In this document: in pieces, positions 1-6,742 of the stretch
Numbering within the stretch: position 1 is the stretch's first letter
Layout of the letters: each line of letters starts with the position of its first letter
Source: an uncultured Peptococcaceae bacterium
GTDB lineage: Bacteria; Bacillota; Limnochordia; Darwinibacteriales; Darwinibacteriaceae
NCBI GenBank assembly: GCA_937988745.1
Contig: CALKAR010000267.1
Span: forward strand, 1-11,494
DNA: 11,494 nt
Direction of reading: 5' to 3'
Notes under the pieces: model-generated
Told to the model about the DNA's origin: nothing
The model's database searches: none
What the model saw: only the letters and a program-made list of their open reading frames with translations
Made by a program: the position numbers and the translations under genes

Positions 1-77
1 ACTTTCTTTAAGTAACCGACACCTGTTGAACCGCCTGTACCCGTTTTATGGCCGATAATTCTTTCAACTGTTTTCAT
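1..77 (-). other. Tryptophan 2,3-dioxygenase C-terminal-like segment fused in frame to the HAD gene
   Basis: Residues 178-202 of the ORF contain MKTVERIIG, GTGGSTGV and YLKK. From memory of the family, heme-dependent tryptophan 2,3-dioxygenases end with a block of the form RH(M/V)KTVERIIGxKxGTGGSSGVxYL, in which the His is the proximal heme ligand and GTGG contacts the substrate. The match is too long and specific to be a natural HAD terminus. In this ORF the residue aligned with the heme His is Ala177, contributed by the HAD side, so the join falls just after that position. Only about 25 residues are visible and the rest lies outside the window. This could be a misassembled contig edge, a deletion that fused two genes, or a remnant of a dioxygenase gene. 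It would not be an active dioxygenase on its own. Confidence 0.7.
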
Positions 78-608
78 AGCCCGGACCGCTGCTAAGGCAC
101 CGTTTGGTGAGTCCTCAAAGGCAACAGCTTCGTTCGGAGCGATTTCCAGTCTCTGCACCGCTAACCGGTACAATGCTGGATCGGGCTTTACGTTCTCCAC
201 ATCGTCTGCCGTACAAATTACATCAAACCATTCGATCAAACCTTTATCTACCAGAAAACCGTGCACCCAATTAGATGGCGAACTGGATGCAACAGCTAAG
301 CCGAGCCCCATCTGTTTCGCTTCCCTCAGGTAGTCTCCAACACCTGGGAGAGGGCCTTCCTGGGCAATCCGCTCTTGAAAACGTGAGAGGTAAGTCTCCC
401 GCAGCTCTTCCTCAGAGGTTTCCGATCCTGTGATTTCTCTTAAGTGTTTAATAGGGTCGAATTCATGATCTGTACCAATGCATTCTCCCCAGATATCCAG
501 CGAAAGACTTTGTCCATATTGACTATAAAGCCACTGCAGCGCTTCGAATTGAACAGTTTCTGTATCCAAAATTAGGCCGTCAAAGTCGAACACTAATCCT
601 TTAATCAA
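1..608 (-). CDS. HAD-superfamily hydrolase (beta-phosphoglucomutase-like), chimeric and cut by window edge
   Basis: This reads as a HAD phosphatase/phosphomutase of the beta-phosphoglucomutase-like type, probably a cytoplasmic sugar-phosphate enzyme; the substrate cannot be read. I chose a TTG start at 608 because GGGAGG lies 9 bases upstream and the nucleophile motif follows at once. Motif I is DFDG with Asp8 and Asp10 (FDFDGLILDTE). Motif II is the Ser cluster in AVASSSPSNW. Motif III is the Lys of VKPDP. Motif IV is FEDSPNGA. The cap domain fills roughly residues 16-85. Normal homologues run about 215-220 residues and continue after motif IV with a strand and helix. Here residues 178-202 instead read MKTVERIIGHKTGTGG and onward, which resembles the end of tryptophan 2,3-dioxygenase. 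The HAD part is therefore truncated and the ORF has no stop inside the window. The HAD assignment is firm; whether the junction is genuine is not known. Confidence 0.85.
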   Translation of the reverse strand, partial: MIKGLVFDFDGLILDTETVQFEALQWLYSQYGQSLSLDIWGECIGTDHEFDPIKHLREITGSETSEEELRETYLSRFQERIAQEGPLPGVGDYLREAKQMGLGLAVASSSPSNWVHGFLVDKGLIEWFDVICTADDVENVKPDPALYRLAVQRLEIAPNEAVAFEDSPNGALAAVRAMKTVERIIGHKTGTGGSTGVGYLKK

Positions 609-649
609 GTGCTTCAACCTCCCTCGGTAGTTTTCGCCGGAAGCCAACT

Positions 650-671
650 ATTTCCTGCATTTAAAGGAAAT
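650..671. repeat. Inverted repeat between the HAD gene and the serine hydrolase gene
   Basis: Seven-base arms ATTTCCT (650-656) and AGGAAAT (665-671) flank an 8-base spacer in the 104-base gap between two divergently read genes. The position suits an operator controlling one or both genes, but short arms like these can occur by chance. I see no convincing sigma-A promoter pair in this gap. Confidence 0.25.
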
Positions 672-712
672 CCCAACTCCAGGCAGAATAGACTGCAGAA
701 GAGGTGAGCACT

Positions 713-1777
713 ATGTTTACCAAAGCTTTAATGTACGTAAATGAATTCATCACAAATAGAAATGCCACTGCTGCCGCTGTCCTGATCGGAACGAAAGATC
801 AGTGCTGGGGACCGTATACCTACGGTCACATTAGTTTTTTTCCGGAAGCACCGGAAACGCAGGCTGACACTATATTTGACATTGCTTCGCTGACTAAAGT
901 CGTAAGCACCACTACCCTAGCGCTCAAGCTGATGGAAGAAGGCGCCTTCTCCCTAAACTCCACAGTTGGCAGTATTTATCCCGAAGCACCAACAGATAAG
1001 AAACCAATCACTATTGCCCAGCTGTTAAGCCACACCGGAGGTTTTCCGGTCCATGCTCCATTATATGAGGAACCCCGCTTTGTGCCCGGAGAAGCAGCAC
1101 TTAAGACTGCTTTGAACGTTCCCCTAAGTCACGATCCAGGAAGCCGCGTTGAATATTCGTGTATAGGTTTTATAGTCTTAGGTTGTCTCATTGAGCAGAT
1201 TACAAACAAATCCCTCGAGCAGCTGTTCCGTCAGTACATTGGGGAACCACTCGAGCTGAAAGATACAGCCTACAAGCTGAATGCCATGCAGCGCGAACGG
1301 ACAGCCTATACAGAATGGGATCCTTTAGAGAAGAGATTTCTGCAGGGAATCGTGCACGATGAGAATGCGCGGGCCTTAAAAGGTGTCAGCGGTAATGCGG
1401 GTCTATTCTCAACAGCCGCTGATTTAGGAACATTCTGCCAGATGATTCTGAACGGAGGGACATTGAAAGGAAAGGCAATAGTCTCTTCAGAAAGTCTATC
1501 ACTGTTGAGCCGAAACTTCTCAGGAAGCGAACAAGAACCCCGCACCTTGGGCTGGGCCTTGGCCAGCCCAAGGCGCTGTTCGGGAGGAAAGTATGTTTCG
1601 CAGCGTGCCATCGGGCACACTGGTTTTACTGGCACATCCCTTTGGATCGACCTAGAACGAGGGCTGTATGCTATCCTGCTAACCAATCGGGTCCATCCAG
1701 TCCGCACTAATCAAGCAATCCTGCGCCTGCGTCCCCGATTTTACAGCGCTGTCTGGCAGGCATACGACCGGCTCTAA
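713..1777 (+). CDS. Serine hydrolase, class C beta-lactamase fold, AmiE/YbbE-like
   Basis: A 354-residue penicillin-binding-protein-like serine hydrolase (Beta-lactamase family). The catalytic SxxK is S59-L-T-K62. The LLSHTGG block typical of the family lies at 104-110. The second motif is Y148-S-C150 instead of the usual YxN. The third is H302-T-G304, where KTG stands in beta-lactamases. The block around 215-219 (HDENA) followed by GVSGNAGLFSTA, together with GHTGFTGTSLW and LLTNRVHP, recalls Bacillus AmiE/YbbE, an N-acetylmuramoyl-L-alanine amidase of muropeptide recovery. That substrate is an inference. No signal peptide is visible, so a cytoplasmic location is likely. I prefer ATG 713 over GTG 704 because GAGGTG at 701-706 is the ribosome binding site 6 bases before it, and using GTG would consume it. 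The stop overlaps the stop of convergent gerB, with no terminator between them. Confidence 0.88.
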   Translation: MFTKALMYVNEFITNRNATAAAVLIGTKDQCWGPYTYGHISFFPEAPETQADTIFDIASLTKVVSTTTLALKLMEEGAFSLNSTVGSIYPEAPTDKKPITIAQLLSHTGGFPVHAPLYEEPRFVPGEAALKTALNVPLSHDPGSRVEYSCIGFIVLGCLIEQITNKSLEQLFRQYIGEPLELKDTAYKLNAMQRERTAYTEWDPLEKRFLQGIVHDENARALKGVSGNAGLFSTAADLGTFCQMILNGGTLKGKAIVSSESLSLLSRNFSGSEQEPRTLGWALASPRRCSGGKYVSQRAIGHTGFTGTSLWIDLERGLYAILLTNRVHPVRTNQAILRLRPRFYSAVWQAYDRL

Positions 1778-2853
1778 TTTTTATTTTTCACGCGAATCTC
1801 AGCCACAATCCAGATGATAACCGGCAGAACGATCTGCACGGCAAATTCAAGAGGTGGCCAGAACCCTAGAGCACGCCTCTCCATTTCTAGAGTGCCTTCC
1901 GCTAACCAAAAGCTACCTACAATTCCAGACAGAGCCAAAGGCGTCACCAGGCGTCTGTAGTCTGTTTCCCCAATGATGTAGCTGAAGCACTTCGCTGCTA
2001 CAATCTGACAGATACTCACCTTAACAAAGGCGGTAATTAAGAAGAGAAAGGTCACGGTGATCTCCAGTCGGGTGAAGAATCCTCCTACATCGATTCTGGA
2101 AACGGCACCGTAGACAGGATAATACTGAATCCGATAAATTTCTGGCCCGATAACCGTCAAAGTGAGCGTAATGATAAATAAAATCAGTCCGGCTGCTGCA
2201 AAGTGCCCTCTGACCAACACATGGCGGTTCCCATTTTGACCGCGGAAAGATGCCGTCAGAAACACTAATATTACGGTCTCTAAGAACGGGAATTCCATGA
2301 TCGTCAGGGCAGCCTCCAGGACCGGGCCGATGCCGTTGTAGAGGATAGGCTGCAGATTGGAGAAGTCGACCTCTTTTAAGACCAGCACAAAAGCCAAAAT
2401 TGAAGTGAGCATAACAATGCGAAGAAATAGGCTGCACCAGCGTGCTAAGACCTCTACACCGGCTTTTGCCGCCATTATACCAATGAATACAAGAGCTAGG
2501 CGCGGCACTATTTTGGGGGTTTCTACCAACCCTGCCACTGTCACGAAGTTGCCCAGGCTGTCCAAACTGTAATACATAAGAAGAAGCGCATAATAGCCGT
2601 AGATTATGGATACGGCCACTGCCAGAGGCTTACCTAACGATTTTTCAAGCGTCTGAAAAATGTCCTGTTCTGGTTCCAAGTCTGCCAACCGGGCATAAAT
2701 CAGGATGAAAGGGAAACTGAGCAGAGCACCGCAGATAAGCGCTAACCATGCATCGGCGCCCGCTTGACTGCCGAGGCCAAATATGACTGAGCCGCCCATC
2801 AGCATCAAAACTACGGTGGCGATCGCAGACCGTCTCGAGATGACTTCCTTCAT
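1774..2853 (-). CDS. Spore germination receptor B subunit (GerB family permease)
   Basis: An inner-membrane protein of 359 residues, the usual size for GerAB/GerKB subunits (spore permease family, related to APC amino-acid transporters). It begins with the polar stretch MKEVISRRSA followed by a long series of about ten hydrophobic segments, starting near residue 12 with a Gly-rich first helix (MGGSVIFGLG), and ends in a basic tail (RVKNKN). In the receptor the B subunit is the germinant-binding membrane component that works with GerA. It is last in the operon, starting 2 bases after the stop of the 73-residue gene, with a GGGGGA ribosome binding site inside that gene's end. Its stop overlaps the stop of the convergent serine hydrolase by 2 bases. 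The nutrient it senses cannot be deduced from sequence. Confidence 0.92.
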   Translation of the reverse strand: MKEVISRRSAIATVVLMLMGGSVIFGLGSQAGADAWLALICGALLSFPFILIYARLADLEPEQDIFQTLEKSLGKPLAVAVSIIYGYYALLLMYYSLDSLGNFVTVAGLVETPKIVPRLALVFIGIMAAKAGVEVLARWCSLFLRIVMLTSILAFVLVLKEVDFSNLQPILYNGIGPVLEAALTIMEFPFLETVILVFLTASFRGQNGNRHVLVRGHFAAAGLILFIITLTLTVIGPEIYRIQYYPVYGAVSRIDVGGFFTRLEITVTFLFLITAFVKVSICQIVAAKCFSYIIGETDYRRLVTPLALSGIVGSFWLAEGTLEMERRALGFWPPLEFAVQIVLPVIIWIVAEIRVKNKN

Positions 2854-2855
2854 CC

Positions 2856-3077
2856 TTATCCCCCTGGCTTCAGTTTCTGAAACAGATCTCTCACGAAGTT
2901 GACGAGAATCATCTTAGGCGGTTCGATGCCCATCGCAAACAGCGCCGTGAGAATGGCTGTGATGGCCATCATAATTCCGTAAGTGATGACCGTAACAGTC
3001 CGCCGTTTTTCCCATAAGAACGGCTCGATAACTCCCACCATTATAAACGCCAATAATGTTACTGCAGCAGCCAGCAT
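2856..3077 (-). CDS. Small two-helix membrane protein, candidate D subunit of the Ger receptor
   Basis: A 73-residue protein with two predicted membrane helices, about residues 2-19 and 28-50. They are joined by a short charged turn (LWEKRR), and the cytosolic-type tail ends KLKPGG. Small proteins of this size and topology are encoded in or next to germinant receptor operons of Bacillus species and have been called D subunits, which modulate receptor function. The match here rests on size, topology and position, not on recognised residues. It starts 1 base after the gerC stop with GAGGG just upstream, and ends 2 bases before gerB, so it is clearly translated with the receptor genes. It is easily missed by annotation because of its length. 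Confidence 0.78.
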   Translation of the reverse strand: MLAAAVTLLAFIMVGVIEPFLWEKRRTVTVITYGIMMAITAILTALFAMGIEPPKMILVNFVRDLFQKLKPGG

Positions 3078-3078
3078 T

Positions 3079-4233
3079 TTAATCCCTCGTTACCAGAGGT
3101 TTGGCGAGAATTCCCGTTTCGGTTATCAGTGCGGAGACATGTACCATTACCGGGGTTTTAGGAAACTCATGCACCCACTGTTCTTCTCCGCCTAATTTGC
3201 GCCACGCTTGGGGCACCTTCTTCTTGGTCAAAATGCCAAACCCAATGATGTCATTTTTTAGTTCGTTCTGCATTGTGTTGAGCAGGCGTTCGATATCGCT
3301 CTTCAGCTGCCTTGCAAAAGCTTCCTCTAAGAAACGTTTTAGGTCTGTTTGGCTATAATCAAGAACCTCAAACCCGAGTTCATGTAAATCCAAGAACAGA
3401 TGGACAACAATCTCCATGCTCAGCTTGTCGTTTTCCCACTTTGGACTCACCTTGACTTCTGACGCCCGCGCCTCTGCAACAACTGTCTTCCGTTCTCCCC
3501 GGAACTCTGGTTCGGTGACGAGCAGACCCGTTATTTTTCCGCTTCGCAGATAATTGAGAATGCGCGTATCCTGTGAGTCCAGCCATCCCACCAAGCGATC
3601 CTTTTCAAAAACAGCACTGCCCTCCACCATTGGAATCTTCTTATCATCCTGTTCAATCAGGGTAATAACAGGAAGAATCGGCGACACGCCTTCTTCGCTT
3701 AGTGCGCGGTTGAATTCCCAGATCTGAACTGGAATATAAGTAGGATTGCGCTCTTGAACCTGCATTACCCGATTTAGGGACAACCCGATACTTGGTGCCA
3801 GCGGAGGCTCTGATTTGAACACGTCTTCAGCCGACGCCCCTTTTGCAACCAGCAGCCACATATTAGTGCGTACACCGGCATCACGCTGCATGAAACCTAC
3901 AACCTGCCCTACCCCTTTTTTCGCAAACTCCTCCGAAAATATCACCACTTGGCTGTGGCCGAAAAACATCTGCTTACCGGTAATATTGGTAAGGTTGCGC
4001 AGAGCATTGAAAAAGCTGAGGCCGGTCGTAGAAGTCGTGTATGCGGTGATTTCTGTTTGGTCACCACCCTTGACCTCGAAGGTTTCAACTGTCAGTTTGA
4101 TGTGTTCCTCCGGACCAGTGTCAACACCTGCACCGATTACGAAAGTAAGCGTTTCAACCTCAATGTAGTCCCAACAGCCGCTGAGTAAGAGACAGAAAAA
4201 GATTAACAATAACCGTGCTGCAGGGCGTCTCAT
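3079..4233 (-). CDS. Spore germination receptor C subunit (Ger(x)C lipoprotein)
   Basis: A 384-residue lipoprotein of the GerAC/GerKC family, anchored on the outer face of the spore inner membrane as the third receptor subunit. The signal peptide is MRRPAARLLL onward, with lipobox L17-S-G-C20; Cys20 is the predicted lipidated residue. The family hallmark WDYIEVE follows directly. The rest is soluble, with a helical C-terminal region (about residues 290-350) before the last strands. I chose ATG 4233 although the frame stays open to 4308. This start puts the signal peptide at the N-terminus, has GGACGGGG upstream, and overlaps the gerA stop as ATGA, the usual sign of translational coupling. Confidence 0.93.
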   Translation of the reverse strand: MRRPAARLLLIFFCLLLSGCWDYIEVETLTFVIGAGVDTGPEEHIKLTVETFEVKGGDQTEITAYTTSTTGLSFFNALRNLTNITGKQMFFGHSQVVIFSEEFAKKGVGQVVGFMQRDAGVRTNMWLLVAKGASAEDVFKSEPPLAPSIGLSLNRVMQVQERNPTYIPVQIWEFNRALSEEGVSPILPVITLIEQDDKKIPMVEGSAVFEKDRLVGWLDSQDTRILNYLRSGKITGLLVTEPEFRGERKTVVAEARASEVKVSPKWENDKLSMEIVVHLFLDLHELGFEVLDYSQTDLKRFLEEAFARQLKSDIERLLNTMQNELKNDIIGFGILTKKKVPQAWRKLGGEEQWVHEFPKTPVMVHVSALITETGILAKPLVTRD

Positions 4234-5765
4234 CTTTCCCCGTCCTTTCTGAGCCGCTGTGGATCCCGCACACCGATGAGTCTCGGCCGCAGCCGCATGT
4301 GCCACCAAGGCACCCGCAGAGCAGTATCCTTGATGTTCTGGGGGTCAAAAGTTGTGAAATTGACCATGTACGGAACACCAAACGAACGCAGACTCATCAT
4401 GTGAATGGTGACAGCAATCACTCCAATGAAATAGCCGTACAGTCCTAACAATCCGGCGCAGAGAGAGAAAAAAGCGCGCAGCAGGATCATCACCCCATAA
4501 ACCCTAGGCACTGCAAAACCGGCAATTGCCGTGATGGCAACCACGATGATCATAGGTGCGCTCACAATTTGAGCTTGAACAGCAGCATCCCCAAGTACAA
4601 TCGCGCCCACGATGCTGAGAGCTTGGCCGATGGGTCCAGGCAAACGCACCCCACCCTCGCGCATAATTTCAAAGATCAGACCCATCATAAATACTTCAAT
4701 CACTGCTGGGAACGGAACTCCCTGGCGAGATGCGGAGATACTTACCGCCAGCTGGGTAGGAATCAAGATCGGATGATATGCCAAAAGTGCCAAGTAAATC
4801 GCCGGTGTACTGGTGCTCAAGAATAGGCAGATATAGCGGATCAGACGATCAACCGATGCAAGTGCAAAGTGCTTGAAGTAGTCTTCATTGGCCTGCAGTG
4901 ATTCTACAAAGAGATACGGCATGGTCAATGCAACGGGAGTACCATCGACTAAGATAGCGACCCGCCCTTCTAAAAGGCGCGCCGCGACAATGTCGGGCCT
5001 TTCGGTATGCCCAATAGTCTTAAAGGGCGATAACGGCGCATCTTGGATAAGCTCCTCAATGTAGCCCGAGTCCAAAACCGCATCGATTTCAATTTCCGAG
5101 ATGCGCTGATGCACCTCCTCAATGATAGCAGGGGAGGCGAGACCTTCAACATAAGCAATCGCGATCTTAGTTTGGGTCTGCCTTCCCAGCTGCAGATAGC
5201 TGAATTTTAGCATCGGAGTGCGGATCCGGCGTCGCACAAGCGTTATATTTACGGCCAGGGATTCGCAAAAAGCCTCACGGGGCCCGCGCACCACTGCTTC
5301 CGCCGACGGTTCGGTGGGCTGGCGGAAAGTCAGGCTTTTTGAAGGGATTATAAAAGCGGAAGCACAGCCATCGACAAAGAGTGCTGCGTCTCCTGTCAAA
5401 ATCTCGTTGGCTGCATCGGCAATGCTGGTAACTTCCTTGACGGCATTTATGGGAAGGACATGCTCTACCAGGTACCGGGCGAGGGCTTCTCCCTTGAGAC
5501 CTGGGTCTAGGGTTTCTCTGCTTAGAGGCCTCACCACAAAATCACTGACGAAGTCGTTTGCAGTCATAGCTTCGGGGTACACTATCAGGCACTCCCGCTC
5601 GTGTGGCTCCGCTGTAAAAAATGTTCGGTAGACAATGCTGTCGTCCTGGCCGAAAATGCCCTGTTCCAGCTGCTTCCGAACTTCCTTTATTGAGCGAGAA
5701 AAATATAACTCTTGAGACTCAGGAGATTTCTTTTTTCCAAATAGACGATCAAGGAGTGGTCGCAT
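4230..5765 (-). CDS. Spore germination receptor A subunit (GerA family)
   Basis: A 511-residue membrane protein of the GerA/SpoVAF family, first gene of the receptor operon. The N-terminal half (about 20-290) is the soluble domain and carries the conserved RGPREAFCES (160-169) followed by NITLVRRRIR (173-182). The C-terminal half (about 300-460) holds the membrane segments, with the family signature PFPAVIEVFMMG near 351-362 and GGVRLPGPIGQALSIVG at 371-387. The tail (475-511) is basic and cytosolic. In spores the A subunit assembles into an oligomer with the B and C subunits, reported to act as a ligand-gated ion channel that starts germination. AGGGA lies 8 bases before the ATG. The stop overlaps the gerC start by 4 bases. 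A terminator just upstream separates it from the metabolic gene before it, so it needs its own promoter. Confidence 0.95.
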   Translation of the reverse strand: MRPLLDRLFGKKKSPESQELYFSRSIKEVRKQLEQGIFGQDDSIVYRTFFTAEPHERECLIVYPEAMTANDFVSDFVVRPLSRETLDPGLKGEALARYLVEHVLPINAVKEVTSIADAANEILTGDAALFVDGCASAFIIPSKSLTFRQPTEPSAEAVVRGPREAFCESLAVNITLVRRRIRTPMLKFSYLQLGRQTQTKIAIAYVEGLASPAIIEEVHQRISEIEIDAVLDSGYIEELIQDAPLSPFKTIGHTERPDIVAARLLEGRVAILVDGTPVALTMPYLFVESLQANEDYFKHFALASVDRLIRYICLFLSTSTPAIYLALLAYHPILIPTQLAVSISASRQGVPFPAVIEVFMMGLIFEIMREGGVRLPGPIGQALSIVGAIVLGDAAVQAQIVSAPMIIVVAITAIAGFAVPRVYGVMILLRAFFSLCAGLLGLYGYFIGVIAVTIHMMSLRSFGVPYMVNFTTFDPQNIKDTALRVPWWHMRLRPRLIGVRDPQRLRKDGER

Positions 5766-5800
5766 GGCATCTGTCCCTAGAACATGGATTTTGCTGTTTG

Positions 5801-5807
5801 TAGTATG
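5801..5807 (-). promoter_or_regulatory. Candidate forespore sigma-F/sigma-G -10 element upstream of gerA
   Basis: CATACTA on the minus strand matches the sigma-G/sigma-F -10 consensus CATnnTA exactly. It lies in the 56 bases between the upstream terminator and the gerA start, where a promoter is expected. Transcription would begin near 5793-5795, giving a leader of about 30 bases that includes the AGGGA ribosome binding site. The -35 region at the proper distance is a T-rich run from the terminator and does not match GHATR, so the promoter is only half supported. Ger operons of Bacillus are known to be sigma-G dependent. Confidence 0.4.
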
Positions 5808-5821
5808 CCCAAAAATCTAAC

Positions 5822-5848
5822 AAAAAAAGCCGGGATTACCGGCTTTTT
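5822..5848 (-). terminator. Intrinsic terminator after the TIM-barrel gene
   Basis: A 10-base-pair perfect stem (AAAAAGCCGG at 5824-5833 with CCGGCTTTTT at 5839-5848) has a 5-base loop. On the minus strand it is followed by a run of seven T (5828-5822). It lies 15 bases after the stop of the gene ending at 5863 and shields the germination operon from read-through. Confidence 0.9.
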
Positions 5849-5862
5849 CGATGTATGCTGTT

Positions 5863-6612
5863 CTATTCCAGGGCTTTCTGCAGATTGGATAGTCCCTGCC
5901 GCACACTCGCAATAGGAGATTCTGCATATTCCTCAGTCTCAATAATCAGGTACTCGACGCCAACTTCCTGCGCTGCAGCAACTACTGCCTTAAGATCTAA
6001 GCACCCGCAGCCCACATCTACCTGCTTGTTGTTTTGGTCAAAGTCCTTTACGTGGACTAAGGGGCAGCGGCCCGCAAACTGCTTGAGATATTTGACTGGA
6101 TCGACTCCAGCATGGAGCACCCAGCCTAAATCAATCTGCGCAAAGACATAATCAGGATCGCTTTCCGCAAAAAAGATATCGAGGGCATAACGGCCACCAA
6201 ACTTTTTGAATTCGAAGCTGTGATTGTGGTAGCCCAAACGCATTCCCTCTTCTGAAAACCGCTTACCTAATTCGGTCATCTCGCGGGCGAACTTAATCCA
6301 GCCGTCTTCGGATTCTGCGAATTCGCGCGGTGCTGCTGGACAGACAATCGTTGTATTGCCGATAGCCTTGTTGTAAGCAACCACGTCATCGAATTCATTT
6401 ACCAGCTGATCATACCCGACGTGGCTGCTCACAGGTGTGAGGGCGAGCTGCTGGAGAACGTCACGCAGGGCATGCCCAGTCAAACCACCGTAACCAGCAA
6501 ATTCTACCCCATCGTAGCCAAGCTCTGCGGTAGTCTCCAATACGCCGACAAAATTATCGGCCGCCGCCTCTCTCAACGAATACAGCTGCAGCGCTATTGG
6601 CAGTTTCTTCAT
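5863..6612 (-). CDS. Sugar phosphate isomerase/epimerase-like TIM-barrel protein
   Basis: A 249-residue cytoplasmic protein of the xylose-isomerase-like TIM-barrel family (AP endonuclease 2 fold). It starts with the first barrel strand, IALQLYSLRE (6-15). Likely metal and catalytic residues are E37 (GVEF), H129 and H131 (YHNHSFEF), D161 (IDLGW), H187 (VHVKD) and E225 (IIETEE), in the order usual for these sugar isomerases and epimerases. The substrate cannot be assigned; the group includes inosose dehydratases and ketose epimerases. ATG 6612 has AGGAGAAGG just upstream. It follows comFB after 130 bases and lies in the same direction as xylB, so a role in carbohydrate use is plausible but inferred. 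A strong terminator follows. Confidence 0.85.
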   Translation of the reverse strand: MKKLPIALQLYSLREAAADNFVGVLETTAELGYDGVEFAGYGGLTGHALRDVLQQLALTPVSSHVGYDQLVNEFDDVVAYNKAIGNTTIVCPAAPREFAESEDGWIKFAREMTELGKRFSEEGMRLGYHNHSFEFKKFGGRYALDIFFAESDPDYVFAQIDLGWVLHAGVDPVKYLKQFAGRCPLVHVKDFDQNNKQVDVGCGCLDLKAVVAAAQEVGVEYLIIETEEYAESPIASVRQGLSNLQKALE

Positions 6613-6667
6613 CCATACCTTCTCCTCTCTTCATGCAGTGATGGATAGATGTCTTAACTCTTTGCCA

Positions 6668-6706
6668 CCCTTATAATGAAACCTGCTCACAATCTGTCCC
6701 TTATAA
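6668..6706 (-). repeat. Pair of direct repeats (TTATAAGGG) upstream of the TIM-barrel gene
   Basis: The 9-mer TTATAAGGG on the minus strand occurs at 6706-6698 and again at 6676-6668, exactly 30 bases apart, about three helical turns. Both lie in the 130-base gap between the comFB-like gene and the TIM-barrel gene. Either copy could supply a -10 (TATAAG), though I see no good -35, or the pair could be a binding site for a regulator. No terminator hairpin is evident in this gap. Confidence 0.3.
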
Positions 6707-6742
6707 ATTAACTTCCTTTTAAATCCTTGCCGCAGGAATTGC

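Noticed and set aside
1..608. A functional bifunctional HAD-dioxygenase enzyme
   Set aside because: The HAD core is cut short, and only the last part of the dioxygenase is present with its heme His replaced by Ala, so a working fusion is unlikely.
704..712. GTG start for the serine hydrolase, three codons before ATG 713
   Set aside because: GAGGTG at 701-706 is the ribosome binding site for ATG 713; starting at 704 would place it inside the coding region and leave no proper site upstream.
1306..1707. 133-codon open frame on the minus strand inside the serine hydrolase
   Set aside because: It has no family features and mirrors a well-conserved plus-strand gene; it is a shadow frame.
2021..2437. 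138-codon minus-strand frame overlapping gerB
   Set aside because: It is a frame shadow of a clear ten-helix permease, with a His- and Cys-rich sequence unlike a real protein.
4234..4308. 25-residue N-terminal extension of GerC
   Set aside because: It lies inside gerA, would bury the signal peptide, and the ATGA overlap with ribosome binding site at 4233 explains the start.
5218..5631. 137-codon plus-strand frame opposite gerA
   Set aside because: Its Arg/Ser-rich composition is typical of an antisense shadow and gerA is unmistakable on the other strand.
6613..6742. Terminator after the comFB-like gene
   Set aside because: The only hairpin possible (TCCT with AGGA) has four base pairs and no T run, so read-through into the TIM-barrel gene cannot be excluded.
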